Positions 22,048 through 33,780 of a DNA stretch of 64,000 nucleotides are shown piece by piece. Position numbers and translations under genes: made by a program. Numbering within the stretch: position 1 is the first letter of the stretch; the number at the start of each line of letters is the position of its first letter. This DNA is from Galerina marginata (Eukaryota; Basidiomycota; Agaricomycetes; Agaricales; Galerinaceae): positions 1,302,001-1,366,000 of the forward strand of contig JAECYW010000006.1 in NCBI GenBank assembly GCA_023014335.1. The letters run 5' to 3'. Below the pieces are notes generated by a model, which made no database searches, was not told where the DNA came from, and saw nothing but the letters and a program-made list of their open reading frames with translations.

Positions 22048-23029
22048 CTAAGTTGATACTCCTCTACGCGTTAAGGGACGACCACGCCCTCGGTTTGGAC
22101 AGAGAGCATTATTACAAAAAGCGTCCCGCACAGAACAGTTGCCTCGCACTCGCCACAGATAATCCGAATTATCAAGCGCCGGACCTTTGCCAAACTCCTC
22201 GCTGTCAAATGAGCGCCATTGCCAGATACCCACACCTGGCAGGCCAAGAGAGGTCCTACGAACTGCCGGGCAGCATAGACCGCACGGTACGTCTAGATCA
22301 CGAGTGGAGAGGAAGGTGCGAAGCCCGTAATTGAAGCTGGAAAGGCATTCGGACTGTTGACGTGGGCGAGTCACAATGTTGATGTTTCGAGCGAACAGGC
22401 CCGGATATAGACAGTACAGCTTGTCCGATGTAAGAATAAAGAAATTGGACGTGTGGGGCGCATTGAGAACAACGGGTAGAATACCGTTTGATGCTGACTC
22501 CGTCAATCGAATTGAAAACTGATGGTCCTCCGCCTGGTCAGTGAAAGTAGGAAATAGCTTGGGGTATAAAACTCACAGGTCCTTGAGCAAGATCTACACT
22601 ACGACGGTAGGGAGCTCCGGATTGATTGACCAGACGGACATGCCTTTGAGCTGTGTAACCCTGCGTCCGTAAAAACCTCCGCCAGCGCGAGAAGGCATAT
22701 GTGTTCGAATTGGGGACAACAAGGTCCAGATGGGTGGGAAGGATCCTAGTGTTCGATGGTAGGTGGCCAACCATGATCATACGCACGACGCCTCCCACAA
22801 TGCCTGCTTCAGTGGTGTGCAAAAGGCTTAGGAATGACGCCATGGAAGGGAGGGGTATGTAGTTTTGTAAGATGCGCCCCATTCGCTGGCTAAAAATCTG
22901 TAGCACCAGTTGCCTTAGAATAAGACTTGCGCGGGCTAGATTCATCAACCCACGCCAAGAAGATAGCGAGACGATGATATTGATAAGTTCGGGTACTGCG
23001 TACACCACCCCTCCTGGAGTTATGGGCAA
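22048..23029 (-). CDS. Family C, copy 3 (C3): NTase-fold-like protein with Cys-rich tail
   Basis: Exons 23029-22577 and 22533-22048; 312 aa. N-terminus YAVPELINIIVSLSSWRGLM is F-box-like. Then EAGIVGGVVRMIMVG, HLDLVVPNS and RWRRFLRTQGY give the degenerate NTase pattern with only one of the two usual acids. After the intron: IRLTESASNGILPVVL, SNFFILTSDKLYCLYPGLF, and the Cys-rich tail CGLCCPAVRRTSLGLPGVGI, YLWRV, CNNALCPNRGRGRP. The intron lies at the same point as in C1 and C2. B3 follows 82 bp on, repeating the C-B pair. Confidence 0.74.
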
Positions 23030-23840
23030 TTGGGGAGCAGGTGGGAGCGCGACTGTCCCAGCAAAGACCGTAACTTAGTACAGAGATACCTCATTGAGAA
23101 CTCCTGAAACATACCTATGTTGCGTTGCGGCATTAGAACAGAACAGAAATGCAATGTAATGCGACACAGGGCGGCAAAGTCACAACGAATGGGGTGGCAA
23201 AAAGACCCCCAAAAATTGAAAAGTGTGAAGCCCTTTGCCCTCGTGCCCTATGCCCTGGACCCCCTATTGACCCCCTACGGATTCCATGGAATCGCCTGGT
23301 CACCCAACGCTATCGAACCAGAGGCGGCGGAAAAGATGGTAGGCGGATCAAAAAGGCGCCATAACTATGAGCCCGATCAACGGATCCCGAGACCCCAGGA
23401 ACGAGACGCTGAACGATGTATCGTCGAAACTCTCAGCACCGAAATCTTGCCATAGGGTTAGACATCTTCAAGCACTGGGGATACACCACAACGTAGATGT
23501 TGGAAAGGGGCGGTGCAGCGAAAGGATGTCAATGATGTGGCGGCCAAGTCGCTGACGAGGACTTGGATAGATAAAAAATGAAATTCGGCTTTTGAACCGA
23601 CGCGGATATAACCAGGCAAGTCACGATGGGCTTTATTATCATATTGGCAAACGATCGCGAGATTTGGGAGGTAACGAAAAAACTCTTAAGTAGCGGAGGT
23701 GCGTCAACGCCTTCTTGCGGTCCTCCTGTATCTCACACCTTCGGCAACCACATTTACTCCTATACCAGAGTTAACCTGTCAACTTGAAATGTGAGTGTCG
23801 CTCTCGTTAAGAAAGAACGGTATGCTTACCTAGACGGTCT
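23030..23840. other. Intergenic between divergent C3 and B4
   Basis: About 0.8 kb with no convincing gene. Weak open frames on the plus strand (about 23117-23555) look random. It probably holds promoters for C3 and B4. Confidence 0.45.
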
Positions 23841-25670
23841 ATGAAGATGTTCGATGCACAAGCTTTGCGCAATCTTTGCATGCGCTACCCAGAGTACATT
23901 GCCAGCCCCGGTTTTCAGACCGTCGGGGAATGGCGCAACCTCGAAGGCGAGGGCAAGGTATTCGTCAGAGCTGGGCAAGGGGAAGGTGAAAACTGCACCC
24001 CTGTCAGCTGTGCCATCGTCGGCGTTGTAACGGGTTTGAAGGCTCTCCTCGACCCGCATGGGAACTACTTTGCTCCTGCGCCTCAGAAACCCCACCTGAT
24101 CAAGCTGGCCTTCACTCTTCGTGGACCGAGGGACCACCCCGCCTTGTATCAGGATTTCCAGGTATCGATGCAGCGCCTCCTCCAGCTGCAGAAGGCCGCT
24201 GGCGTGACCGCCTTGAACCACAAATGGTTAATATCGCCAGACGACCAGGACCCAACCGAGTTAGTTATCCGACTCACGCATTTCTTACTAGAGCCAAGGG
24301 TAAGTCCTCAATACTCCGATTAACATCAAAGACTAATTGGCTTGCCTGCATAAGACCGATGAAGCCAACAGTATGTATTAATTTCATCAGAGAGATCTGG
24401 CACATATTGACTTCTTGCTGTAGCTCCTTTGCGAAATCAGATTACGGCGAGCTACAAGGTCGCTCCGTCCTATAGCACCGCGTTCAAAAATTACTTCGAG
24501 GACCACGTGGTCAGGATTATGCCTGTGGTTTCGACAACCGGTGCACAGGTCTCCTACAAAGATTTCACCCGCAGTTTGACAGGGGCTCTCGTTTTGGTGG
24601 AATTTGAACTACGACACAGGTACATTCATAGTACCAACAACGACAACTTCACGGGAGTGGTCCACAGCATAGCCATCAGGAAGGACCCACCCATAGTGCG
24701 GCGAGGCCCGTCGATCGGCCTTGGTTTCTCAACCTTTGCTGCTGCCGTTGCTGCCTCTGGTGCCGCCAGTGTCCCATTGACTCCAGCTAATCCCACCTCA
24801 TCTGCCTTGCAAACTTTGCCGGCATTCCCGACTTCGGCTGTCCCAACCACGCTCCCTGGTCCTCCTACAGCCGTACCACAGGGCATACCGGCGTCGGTCC
24901 CAATGCCAGTTTGGGCAGTGAGAGTGGATCCAGCCCAGACAGTTTCTTCGACGCAGCTGTCTGGTATAGGTGAGTTGTGACATAGGCTGGCATCCAATTG
25001 CTCAATACACTAATACGTTCATGCTTCTAGGTTGTCTCACTAGCCCGGGTATAGCAACAGAGGATCCAGTGGACCCTGTCACTCCTAACGGCACCGCGCA
25101 CGCCTACCTGCCACCGACTCCGACTAGTTTGGTGGGAGTAGGCTCTGCAGCCAGAGACACGTCCGTAGGAGGTCCACACCTGCTTGGCAGCTCCGGTGCC
25201 CTCTTTAGCAAGCTGAACGACCTGACAGATGAACAGCCGCAGACTGCTGGTGGTGACAATGCGGCAAAGACCTTCACGTTGCTGTCTCCTTTGCATTTGG
25301 AAGACCGTACGTTGCGAACAGCACCTGGGACGACTTTGACGGCTGAAACTACCAAGAACGCTGTCGGAAATGCCACCGATGGCTCTGTTATCGCTCAAGC
25401 CCCACCCTTCGCGCTCGCTCCATTTTTGAAGGCCGTAGCCGAAAATCCTGCATTTGTAGAGGGTTCTTCATCCGACGGGAAGAAAAGAGGAGCTACAGCG
25501 GCTGGACTGGACGCATTGGACGTCTATGATGAAGAAGACAGCGATGAGAAAGAGAAAGGCAGGGAACCGAAGAGAGCACGACTGGCTACAGAGGTACGTG
25601 AATCGACAGTTACTGAGAGGACAGGATCTCACTTTACCTTGGCTCCAAGATAACCGACAAACGCGATTGA
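23841..25670 (+). CDS. B4: family B protein with long tail and nuclear-type basic motif
   Basis: Exon 1 (23841-24299) encodes the family B front: MFDAQALRNLCMRYPEYIAS, PVSCAIVGVVTGLKALLD, KLAFTLRGP, LYQDFQVSMQRLLQLQKA. An intron of about 140 bp (possibly with a tiny exon inside) leads to 24441-24969 with SYKVAPSYSTAFKNYFEDH and LTGALVLVEFELRHRYI, the family's end block. Unlike B1-B3 the protein then continues: a Ser/Thr/Pro/Ala-rich linker (to 24969 and from 25031), then an acidic EEDSDEKEKG stretch and REPKRAR, a likely nuclear localisation signal. The stop is at 25653 if the last intron is retained, or 25670 if it is spliced. About 400 aa, nearly twice B1. It points away from C3 and is unpaired with a C gene. 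Confidence 0.65.
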
Positions 25671-26557
25671 TGGATGTATCCCACCCTGGAGGTAAGTTCG
25701 ACTGGAAAAGGCGTAGGTCAAAGGTCATGTATCCATGACGAAACAAACTAACATTACCTCCAATCGCAGGAGAGCGACGACTGTGTTGGAAGAAAGACTG
25801 TCTTGAAATCGCGGGGTTGACTGGTCAATTACCACGTTTGGGATCGAATGTTGTTGCTACCAATAAATATATGCTGTTTCCCGTAGTGGACACGACGATA
25901 CGCGTACTTTCAAAGAAGGTATTCGGGACTAAAGGACCCAATCCTGCAAGAGAGTCAACATCAGGACGATGCCCGATTGCTGAAACTACAGCGTCGGACG
26001 CTACGCGGGGACAAATGCCCCACCGCAGCGCCATGAGCTGTGCCATAGGATTGCCATCCGTTCAACATCAGGACAAAGCCCGATTGTCGTTGAACATCCA
26101 ACACGATACGTGGAGACAAATGCTCCATCGCAAAGCGCGGGTGGAGAAACGAAGTCGATGAACAATACAGAGCGGTCCACATTTCAGGACGGAGCTTCTA
26201 AGAGGCGATGAGGGAAGATAAGCAATTTGAGTGGAGCTCTGTAGCAGTCAACAAACGGCTTGATCACGTGACAACAAGGACTTAGGCCAACAAGAATACA
26301 CAACGCGCCGTTACCTTGCGTATAGTGCGTAGGCACATACCTAACGCACACACAGTGAATTGGTTATATCTAATCATTGTGAACTGTGGCTTCCAGTATT
26401 GTATCGCCGACGTGATTTGGAGATTTCTAAACGCGTCCATCCCCACCTCTTCAACGCGGTCCATTCCGATATATTCAAATAATGTTTTTACCGTTAGTCC
26501 GTGTCCGCTGAGATTAGGTACACTGGAAACTGACATGAGTTGACTTACAGTGACTCT
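25671..26557. other. Intergenic with a tandem duplication of about 110 bp
   Basis: No gene seen. Around 25956-26140 a segment containing tcaacatcaggac and cccgattg and gacaaatgc is repeated once in tandem, diverged. Confidence 0.5.
25956..26140. repeat. Diverged tandem duplication
   Basis: Unit 1 starts near 25956 and unit 2 near 26067; both hold tcaacatcaggac, then cccgattg, then ggagacaaatgc-like sequence. The units are about 110 bp and clearly diverged. Confidence 0.55.
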
Positions 26558-29291
26558 ATGAAAATGAATGGTCGCGTTCAAGTCATCAACGGCGCCCTGT
26601 GGTACTCCCCGAATTCCCAACGACAGATGACCACGATCCCCGAAGCTGAAGGTCTCGACCACAGTGTAATGAACAACATCTTTATGCCAACCCAGGAAAA
26701 CATCAGGGCGTCGACAAACTACAGTTCTGTTAAGCTGGCCAACTACCAGGATCCCATATGGTGGAATCTGCCCTTCGGGTGGGTAGCGTTTATCCAACGC
26801 CAGATCAACTTTGCAGGCCCTGTGTTGAGGAGCATAATGGTGCCGCAGCGCGACGACCTGGTGTTCGAGGAAGGCTCAGGGTATGGACTGCCTCCGCACA
26901 CGTTGCAGAACTGGATTACCTTGGAAGAAAACTTAAAACACATTGTGGTTTTTCTCGCTGTTCTTACGGGATCATCGCCCATTCTACCAGCATATCCCGC
27001 TCATTTTGGCTATCGCCACCGGCACAAGAGATGGAAGACTGCAGTCATCGCATGCGAGCGTTCACGAAACTGGTTGGTGGTTTGGATGGGCGTAATGTCA
27101 TACCTGGTCGCCGTCGCCGACACCAAGACGGAGAAGGGAAGAAAAGACCCTACAACGACTGTTCAACATTGGTATGGACATCTCCTCGAAAAAGGCATTG
27201 ACCAGGATTGGCTTGACGGACTGTTATGGTCCGGCATGATCAATGACTTTTCGAATAGCATCGAAAGAGCTGGAACAATAGTTTCTCTCCCCCACCTTCA
27301 GAACAACACCAAGTGGCCTAGGGTGGAATGGCTCTGTCGTTTCACTGTCCCCGTTTGGTACCTTTGGCTCCTGGAATGGCATAAGGATCCGAAATTCGCG
27401 TCTTTTGCCCCCTTAGCCCATCAGCTGAGTGACATCTCAACGCAGGCCAGGCCGTCGACACCACTTAGACTGCAAGATCCTTCCCCGGTCATCAATGTTG
27501 AGTATTCAACGGGCACAACAAAGTCTACACACTCTTCATGGCTGGAATGGCTTGCGGCTCAAAATGCTATTAACGCACACACAGAAAAAGGCGAGAACTC
27601 GCAGAGCCGGCAGGAACGTCTCGAGAGGGCAAGGAGAAGGCCGACGGGCACCGCAAAAGTATACGAATGGGTTGAAGGCAAAGATGGTCAAGTGATAAAA
27701 TCACGCATAGAGACCGATGCGAGACATGAGGTTCTGTATGGTTATGAAAAAAACGAAAGGCACTACGACGCTTTCTCCCATGAGTGGCACTGCGGTACCA
27801 TGATTGGCGATGGGGGTGGGTACACCGATGACGAAGATGATGAAGATGAAGATGAAATGGATGTGGACAGGGACTATGAAAATTTTGATGATGTCGACAA
27901 CAACATTAGCACCTTCACAGATACGGAGGCAGCCGACAGCAATCTTGATGCCCCTCTCGGTGAACATAGAAGACTCAGTGAACACAGAACAGACAATGTT
28001 ATAAACAAAGTCATGGTTCATAATTCGCCCCAGCCTCAGTCAACCGAGTGGTCAGGCTCAGACAAAGTCAGCCAGCTGGAGGAAGCGATACTCACAACTT
28101 TATACAGATGCTTTGGGTATACAGCCGCCCTTTCTGCACCAGGCACTAATCATGGTCCACAGATCATAGACCCAAAGCCTTTTGTGGCTTTCCTGGGTAT
28201 GACAATTCAGGACTCGCTTGTGTCAATCTGGGACAGACCCAAAATCAAAGCAGCCCATGCCTTCTTTCTGCGGATATCGTCAGGTGGGAAGTACCAAGAA
28301 CACGAATGGGATCTCAGCCGGAATGGTCGTCAAAGCTTGTTTTTACTTGCAAGAACATCGTGCATCAAGCTCTTGAACGTGAAGCGGGGGAAGAACAGGG
28401 ATGAGGCGGAAACTTGGTTCATGTTTGATTTGGGCACAGCTCGCACCCAACGATGGATGTTCACTACCACGTCCGCCGCATACGCATTGCACATATGTCG
28501 ACTGGACCCCTCATACTCTGACATAGACCTGGCTAGATATTCACTGCAAAATGGCGCCCCCTTTCGAACAATGCAGCTCTCAAGCACTCTAACTCGTGCC
28601 CCTTATTCTGCAGGATCAAAGTCAGAGATAAAACACCTTCCCGCAGCCTACCAGTTCTCAATAAACGATTTCGCGTCCTTTCAGGATTGGTGCACCGATT
28701 TCCTCAACAACAACCGACGGGGTCGTGTGGCGTGCATGCTGGGGGGAATCCCATGGCGGGTATCAAACAAGAACATAGACTGGAATATCGTCTTCCGTGG
28801 CCCTTGTGGATGGTCAGACAATGTGGCCGAGTTTGTGATCGGCCGCCAAAGTGACAATAATTTGGAGTTCATTGATGACGAACTAACTTACGAGGAGATA
28901 GCGAACCTATGTGGCTTATATCACTGCTCCACTGGTACGTATATCTTTAATAACTGATTTAGAACTGTTCTGAAAACCTGTTGTAACACAAGGCCGAGGG
29001 CAAGATATCGAAAAGGTTTCCTGGTACCCAACCCCAGACAACTTCGATTGGTCTGGACTGGACTACGGCACATGGACAGAGGTCTCCGAAAGCTACTTCG
29101 TTGGATGGACCAAAAAGGGTGCAGAGCCAAATCCAGAAGGCGACGCGAAGTTATCCATGAGAGGTCCAATAAATAAGCGACATTGGAAAGCTAATGTCAA
29201 AGGATCAAAGGAAATGAGATTGGCACGGAAGCATCTACACGACAGCGCCAACGATTTCATACAAGAGTTTCAGAGAGAGAAACGTCGATAA
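26558..29291 (+). CDS. Large unknown protein (891 aa), mushroom-type multicopy family
   Basis: Exons 26558-28934 and 28993-29291. The start is the first ATG in frame; an upstream exon is possible because a splice acceptor (cttacag) lies just before it. The N-terminal half has aromatic-rich stretches such as WWNLPFGWVAFIQRQINFAG and VPVWYLWLLEWHKDP. A Lys/Arg-rich region precedes an acidic run DEDDEDEDEMDVD near residue 430. The C-terminus contains IPWRVSNKNIDWN and a basic tail. I recall similar proteins of unknown function in many Agaricomycetes, from memory only. There is no transposase, kinase or protease signature. It may be a mobile-DNA-linked or fast-expanding gene. Function unknown. 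Confidence 0.75.
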
Positions 29292-29530
29292 ACAGACGGC
29301 CTATTTGTCAGAGAGTTGCTTGTCATGAATCCTTTGATCATATTGTCTATGTTACTTACTTTCCGCATGTACATAAATTGGGTCTTTTCTTATAATGGTC
29401 AGATTGGAGTTTGTCTGGGACATTTGTCTATGTAGAATAGAATGCATTTCGAATTTTGACACAAAGTGCTTATGAAAAGAACTTATAGGCTGATAACTGA
29501 TACGTCCTTAGCCGTGTCTTTTTTCTAATG

Positions 29531-30184
29531 AATGTCTTTGTTTGTATATATGATTGAAGCAAGGTGGTGGGTCGGCGCAAGACGACACCTAGTCTCAAAA
29601 TTCCCTGCACTGAAATCTATTTCTAATGCCATTCGTCTAGATCATGGCGAGTACCTCACAGCCCAATCCTACAAAATGATAAGTGTATTACAACCACTTA
29701 CCAACCCCCAACAACAGGATAAGAATTTTTTTTATAACGCCTCCGATATTCAAATATTCACATGTGGAGGACCTTTCCCACAACCCACCTCAAATTTCTT
29801 TCCAGTGGTGGTGTGCACCTCGCTTATTCGGTGACGGACGCAGTTGGTAATCTCAAACCCGTAACCATAGTCGATAGTGAGTCAGGATTTCAGAATGAGT
29901 TGTACATGTATCTCGTCGATTAGATTCAAGCACGACGCCTGTTCCTGCGGCTTAAATTATGCCACCTTGGAATATTTTTGGCAACCGCTACGTCTTCACA
30001 GGAGACCACCTTGATCTGTTCTCTAGAGATTCTACCAAACTTGATACTCGAGTTCGCATTATGAGCGGCCCATCAGACTTTGGGAATTGTTGGGTGTAAT
30101 TGTCAACTTGAATGGTCCACACTAGGTGTCGTCTTGCGCCGACCCACCACCTTGCTTCAACCCTATACACAAACAAAGACATTT
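29531..30184. mobile_element. Inverted-repeat element (MITE-like), about 650 bp
   Basis: The left arm 29531-29593 (ends gcgcaagacgacacctagt) is found as its reverse complement at 30121-30184, with only a few mismatches over 63 bp. The roughly 530 bp between the arms has no meaningful open frame. I see no clear target-site duplication. It could be a non-autonomous DNA element or a hairpin-forming repeat. Confidence 0.6.
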
Positions 30185-30646
30185 ATTTGACAAAAATCAA
30201 TTGTTGTTGGGTTCACGGTTAAGGACATGTCATGGAGGAAAAGGCAACTTCGGAATACCTTTTCATTTTTTTTTTCCACTGTGCTCCTCAATTATGTACC
30301 TAAAGGAATTAGAGATTTCGGGGGTGATGGACAACTCGGCCTGTTCCCTTTTTCGATCCCAACGCCAATTATCATTCATTATTATTTATTATCTTGTCAT
30401 CTTCAGAGACACTACATACTATATTTTCCTTGGACTTACTCAAGCGTCAAATCTCAGCGCCTAAGTAAGCAGCTCTCGTCCGAGTCTCCGAGATCGGCAA
30501 TGGGTTTCATTGAGCTCGAGGACGTGCGTGACCGTGGCGCTGGTGGTTGGTGATCATTAAGGATGTGCATGACCGTGGCGTTGGCGCTTGGTGAGTGCTT
30601 TAATTATGAGTGTGTAGATTAGTTCAAAGTCATGAATGATGGCAAC

Positions 30647-31061
30647 AAGGACCCCGGTCTATAGCACAAACGGTCTGGTCCAGATCCGGACAAAAATCTT
30701 GAATTTTTGAAAATCGGCCGGGAGCCAGTCCGGACAGAAAGTGGTCGAAACGCTGGGATAGCCAGGTACACATCCGGACAGAAACACGAGCACGTCAGGA
30801 TTTTCCAAAAATTTCAAGGACGGCTTTTTACTTTTCCACTGCAAACGGTTGGCAATTGATTCAATTACGCTTTGTAGACGATTTTAGGGCGATTTGAGGG
30901 CTTTTGAAGCTTCGGGAGCCGAAATTTTGAGCTATCCGGACAAATTTTGGCGATTTTGGACCTTCAGGCCGGGTACAATCCGGACAAAAATCGCCAAATG
31001 GCGTCCGGACAAAATCCCCATTTTCGAGATCAGACCGTTTCTGCTATAGACCGGGGTCCTT
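30647..31061. mobile_element. Non-autonomous TIR element with six TCCGGA motifs, 415 bp
   Basis: Ends are near-perfect inverted repeats: aaggaccccggtctatagca on the left, its complement on the right, extending to about 30 bp. The flanks carry ggcaac on both sides (30641-30646 and 31062-31067), a likely target-site duplication. Inside, the palindrome TCCGGA, mostly as tccggacaaa or tccggacaga, occurs six times (30685, 30729, 30773, 30935, 30979, 31004). No coding potential. It sits inside sequence resembling the dispersed repeat (atgatggcaacatt). Confidence 0.8.
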
Positions 31062-31254
31062 GGCAACATTAGTCTCGTTCCCATTCCGTATTAGGCAATC
31101 CACGGTGTGAATGTGCTCTGATCGCCATTTTTGATGGCTGAGCATGCCTACTACGTCATTTTTTTGATCGGGTGATTCTCACGGGAGGATTTCCTTATAT
31201 ATCACCACTACGGATGGGGACGAGACTAGGCAACATTGAGATTTCGAGGAACGG

Positions 31255-31465
31255 TAGACGGGTAGAAAAAATAACATGTACAAAGCCATCAATGATGGCA
31301 ACATTCAGATTTCAAGGAACGGGGGATGGGTAGAAAAAATAACAAGTGCAAACATGGTGTAGTGTTGGACTTAAAACACGGACAAAGATGATCGTGATGG
31401 CAACATTGGACCTTCCTTAAACGTGAATTTGGGGGGGGTGAGGGACCTTGCTTTCAGCAAGGTGA
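31255..31465. repeat. Dispersed repeat, inverted copy of 4861-5110
   Basis: Contains two ggtagaaaaaataaca units and ends at accttgctttcagcaaggt, the reverse complement of the copy at 4.9 kb. Together with the sequence flanking the TIR element at 30647 (atgatggcaacatt) it suggests a larger, broken repeat from about 30.6 to 31.47 kb. Confidence 0.6.
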
Positions 31466-31857
31466 TGGAATAGGTGCTGGAGGAGTCGCTGGCTGGATCC
31501 GCACCGAGATTATTCAGCTTCACCAGTACAAATGGCGGAAAGCTCGGCGTCCTAAGCAAGTTCATCCATCTGGAAGCGATAATTCTGACCTTGAATGAGC
31601 CGGAAGGGGCGGATGTACGCTGCTCCTTTAACGTCGCGGCCTCGGTCACAGGTCTCAATTTAAATCAAGTCACAATGTACATATCCGGACATTCCTCATC
31701 GGTACCAGTAGTCCCTTTATCCCGTCGTTCATTTCGTCCGCGTCAGAACTCGGTCCCATTCGCTTCTGTGTGATTTTCAGTGTTTCTGTCGCTTAACCAA
31801 GACAGTCTTTACGCGGATTCTCGAAATACTGAACATCCTCAGCTCCTCGTTCTCGCC

Positions 31858-33272
31858 ATGAATTTACTCCGGAGGTTTAGACCCACTGCTCGCTTTCGTT
31901 CCGCTTCTTGCACAACACCGGTTGCTCCTCGCCTATTTCCTGCTACTGGTTTCCCCACCGCCCCTGCTTCAATAAAGCTTGAGGAAGAGAACTGGCCCTG
32001 GTACACACCGCAATCTTTCTACCCAGTCCGTATTGGAGACGTACTTCATTCCAAGTACCAAGTTCTCTATAAACTCGATTATGGAACCACCTCTACTATT
32101 TGGTTATGCCGGGATCTTCAGTCAGTTACATCATTCTTCGTCCTGAAACAAGCTGACTGTCTCCAGTCGGAATAAATACGTTTGCATGAAGTCCATGGTC
32201 AACGATTACCCCTCAGTCCAACGCGAGATTAAAGCGTACGAAGCTTTAAGCAAAGCTCACATGACTAGCCGGTCAGGAAAGCAGTACATTAGGCAGGCAT
32301 TGGATCACTTTGAACTTCATCATGACGATGGCGACTACCATTTTCTCATCCACGAGCCTCTCGGCGTCAGTTTGCAATTTTTTCTTCACATCTGTAAGGG
32401 AAGTTTTCCTATCGATTACGTCAAGGATTTGGCCTCCCGGATGCTACAGGCTTTGGAATTCATCCACAGCGCCCAGGTCATCCACGCAGGTCCGGGCTCT
32501 TCTAATGCTACACTCTTCTCCGATTTACCTTTAACTCCAGACCTCCAAGCGAACAACATTCTCCTTCGCATTCAGGATGAAATCGTCCTCAAGGACGGTG
32601 AGGAAGCAGAAATTGAAAGTCCCAGCTCAAGGAAAATCACTGGACAGTCTGTGATCTTCGAAACGAGAGACCATCCCGGATCTCTCCGTCGCTGGATGGG
32701 TTCGAAGAGTGGACCTGTTCTGTGTGATTTTGGCGAAGCACGTACAGGGAAAGATTCGTATACAGAACTCATCCAACCAGCTCCATATCGAGCGCCAGAG
32801 GTATTCTTGCACATTCCGTGGGGAAAACCCGTGGATATCTGGAATTTTGGCTGTATGGTTTGTGCGGCCGTCATTATCTCGTCCCTCACGTTGTCATTGA
32901 TTTCTTTAGATATGGCACTTCCTCCTGGGTCGGCACCTCTTCCCCCGGCCAGGTCCGCTAGATAAAAAGACTGCTGACAAAAATCAGCTCGCTCGGATGG
33001 CTGCTCTACTTGGACCTCCCCCGGAAGCGCTCCTAGTCGACTCGGGTCCACGCGCACTCGAATTTTTCAACGAGGATGGGTCTGCCAAAGGAGACGCTGC
33101 GAGTGAGACGCTCGAGTCCGTCCTTGCGTCTTCTCTGGAACGCGCTAAAAAGACCATGACAGTCGAGGAGTCGGAAGCGTTTCTCGCTTTCATTAGACGA
33201 ACTTTGACGTGGACAGAGGAAAAGCGAGCCTCGGCTTCAGAATTGCTCAGTGATCCCTGGATCGCAAAGTAA
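31858..33272 (+). CDS. SRPK-like serine/threonine protein kinase
   Basis: Four exons: 31858-32120, 32167-32489, 32541-32857, 32910-33272; 421 aa. SRPK kinases phosphorylate Ser/Arg-rich proteins such as splicing factors; fungi carry many SRPK-like relatives whose substrates are unknown. Seen here: FYPVRIGDVLHSKYQVLYKL and LDYGTTSTIWLCRD (SRPK-type glycine loop region, near residues 60-85); YVCMKSM with the ATP-binding Lys; the catalytic loop HADLQANNIL near 195, with Gln where most kinases have Lys but with the Asp and Asn kept; CDFGEAR near 256; APYRAPEV near 277; DIWNFGCM near 297. The first about 50 residues are Arg/Thr/Pro-rich, so a mitochondrial-type leader is possible. The split-kinase insert of true SRPKs is short here. 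Confidence 0.92.
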
Positions 33273-33780
33273 TGGACATTCAAATCTGGGGGCCGACAAT
33301 CCATAGCTCACTTCGGTGAGCCGGGGAACGTGCAGTATAACCCATAAGGTCTTTTATATAACCGCCGACGTATGAGCTGTAGATGGTTAAAAAGTTGCTT
33401 CGCTTCGTCATTCACTCCCTTGAGCGCTCATCATTGACATAGTTTATAAAGGATTGATACACCTGGAAAATAATGATGCCAAATCATTCTCTGGGCATTC
33501 TGTAAGTAGAACATGACAATCGAATTGAACTGAATACAGCTTCACGCCATCCTTCATATATATCGGGTGCTGGGTTGGAGAAACATGGCAGTGGTTCAAA
33601 CGAAGGTGGGCTTTGCTCTTTGCAACTCATGTACATTTGCTGATCGAACGACTAAGAGACCCAAGATGTCGTACCCTAATCTAGCCGCCATTCCACCCCA
33701 CATTCTATGAACAACAAACTGTTTGACGGTTGTTCAACCTGATGGGCACACGCATCAGATAGTATTTATTCTCCACCCCC
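33273..33780. other. Intergenic between converging SRPK-like gene and E3
   Basis: No gene or repeat seen. Confidence 0.5.

Noticed and set aside
14258..25670. Idea that A, B and C genes are proven Helitron cargo
   Set aside because: The termini of the Helitron could not be located, and C2-B2-C1-B1-A1 lie beyond RRP43, so cargo status is only a hypothesis.
26282..26797. Minus-strand 171-aa open frame
   Set aside because: It overlaps the start of the 891-aa gene and shows no motif or paralogue.
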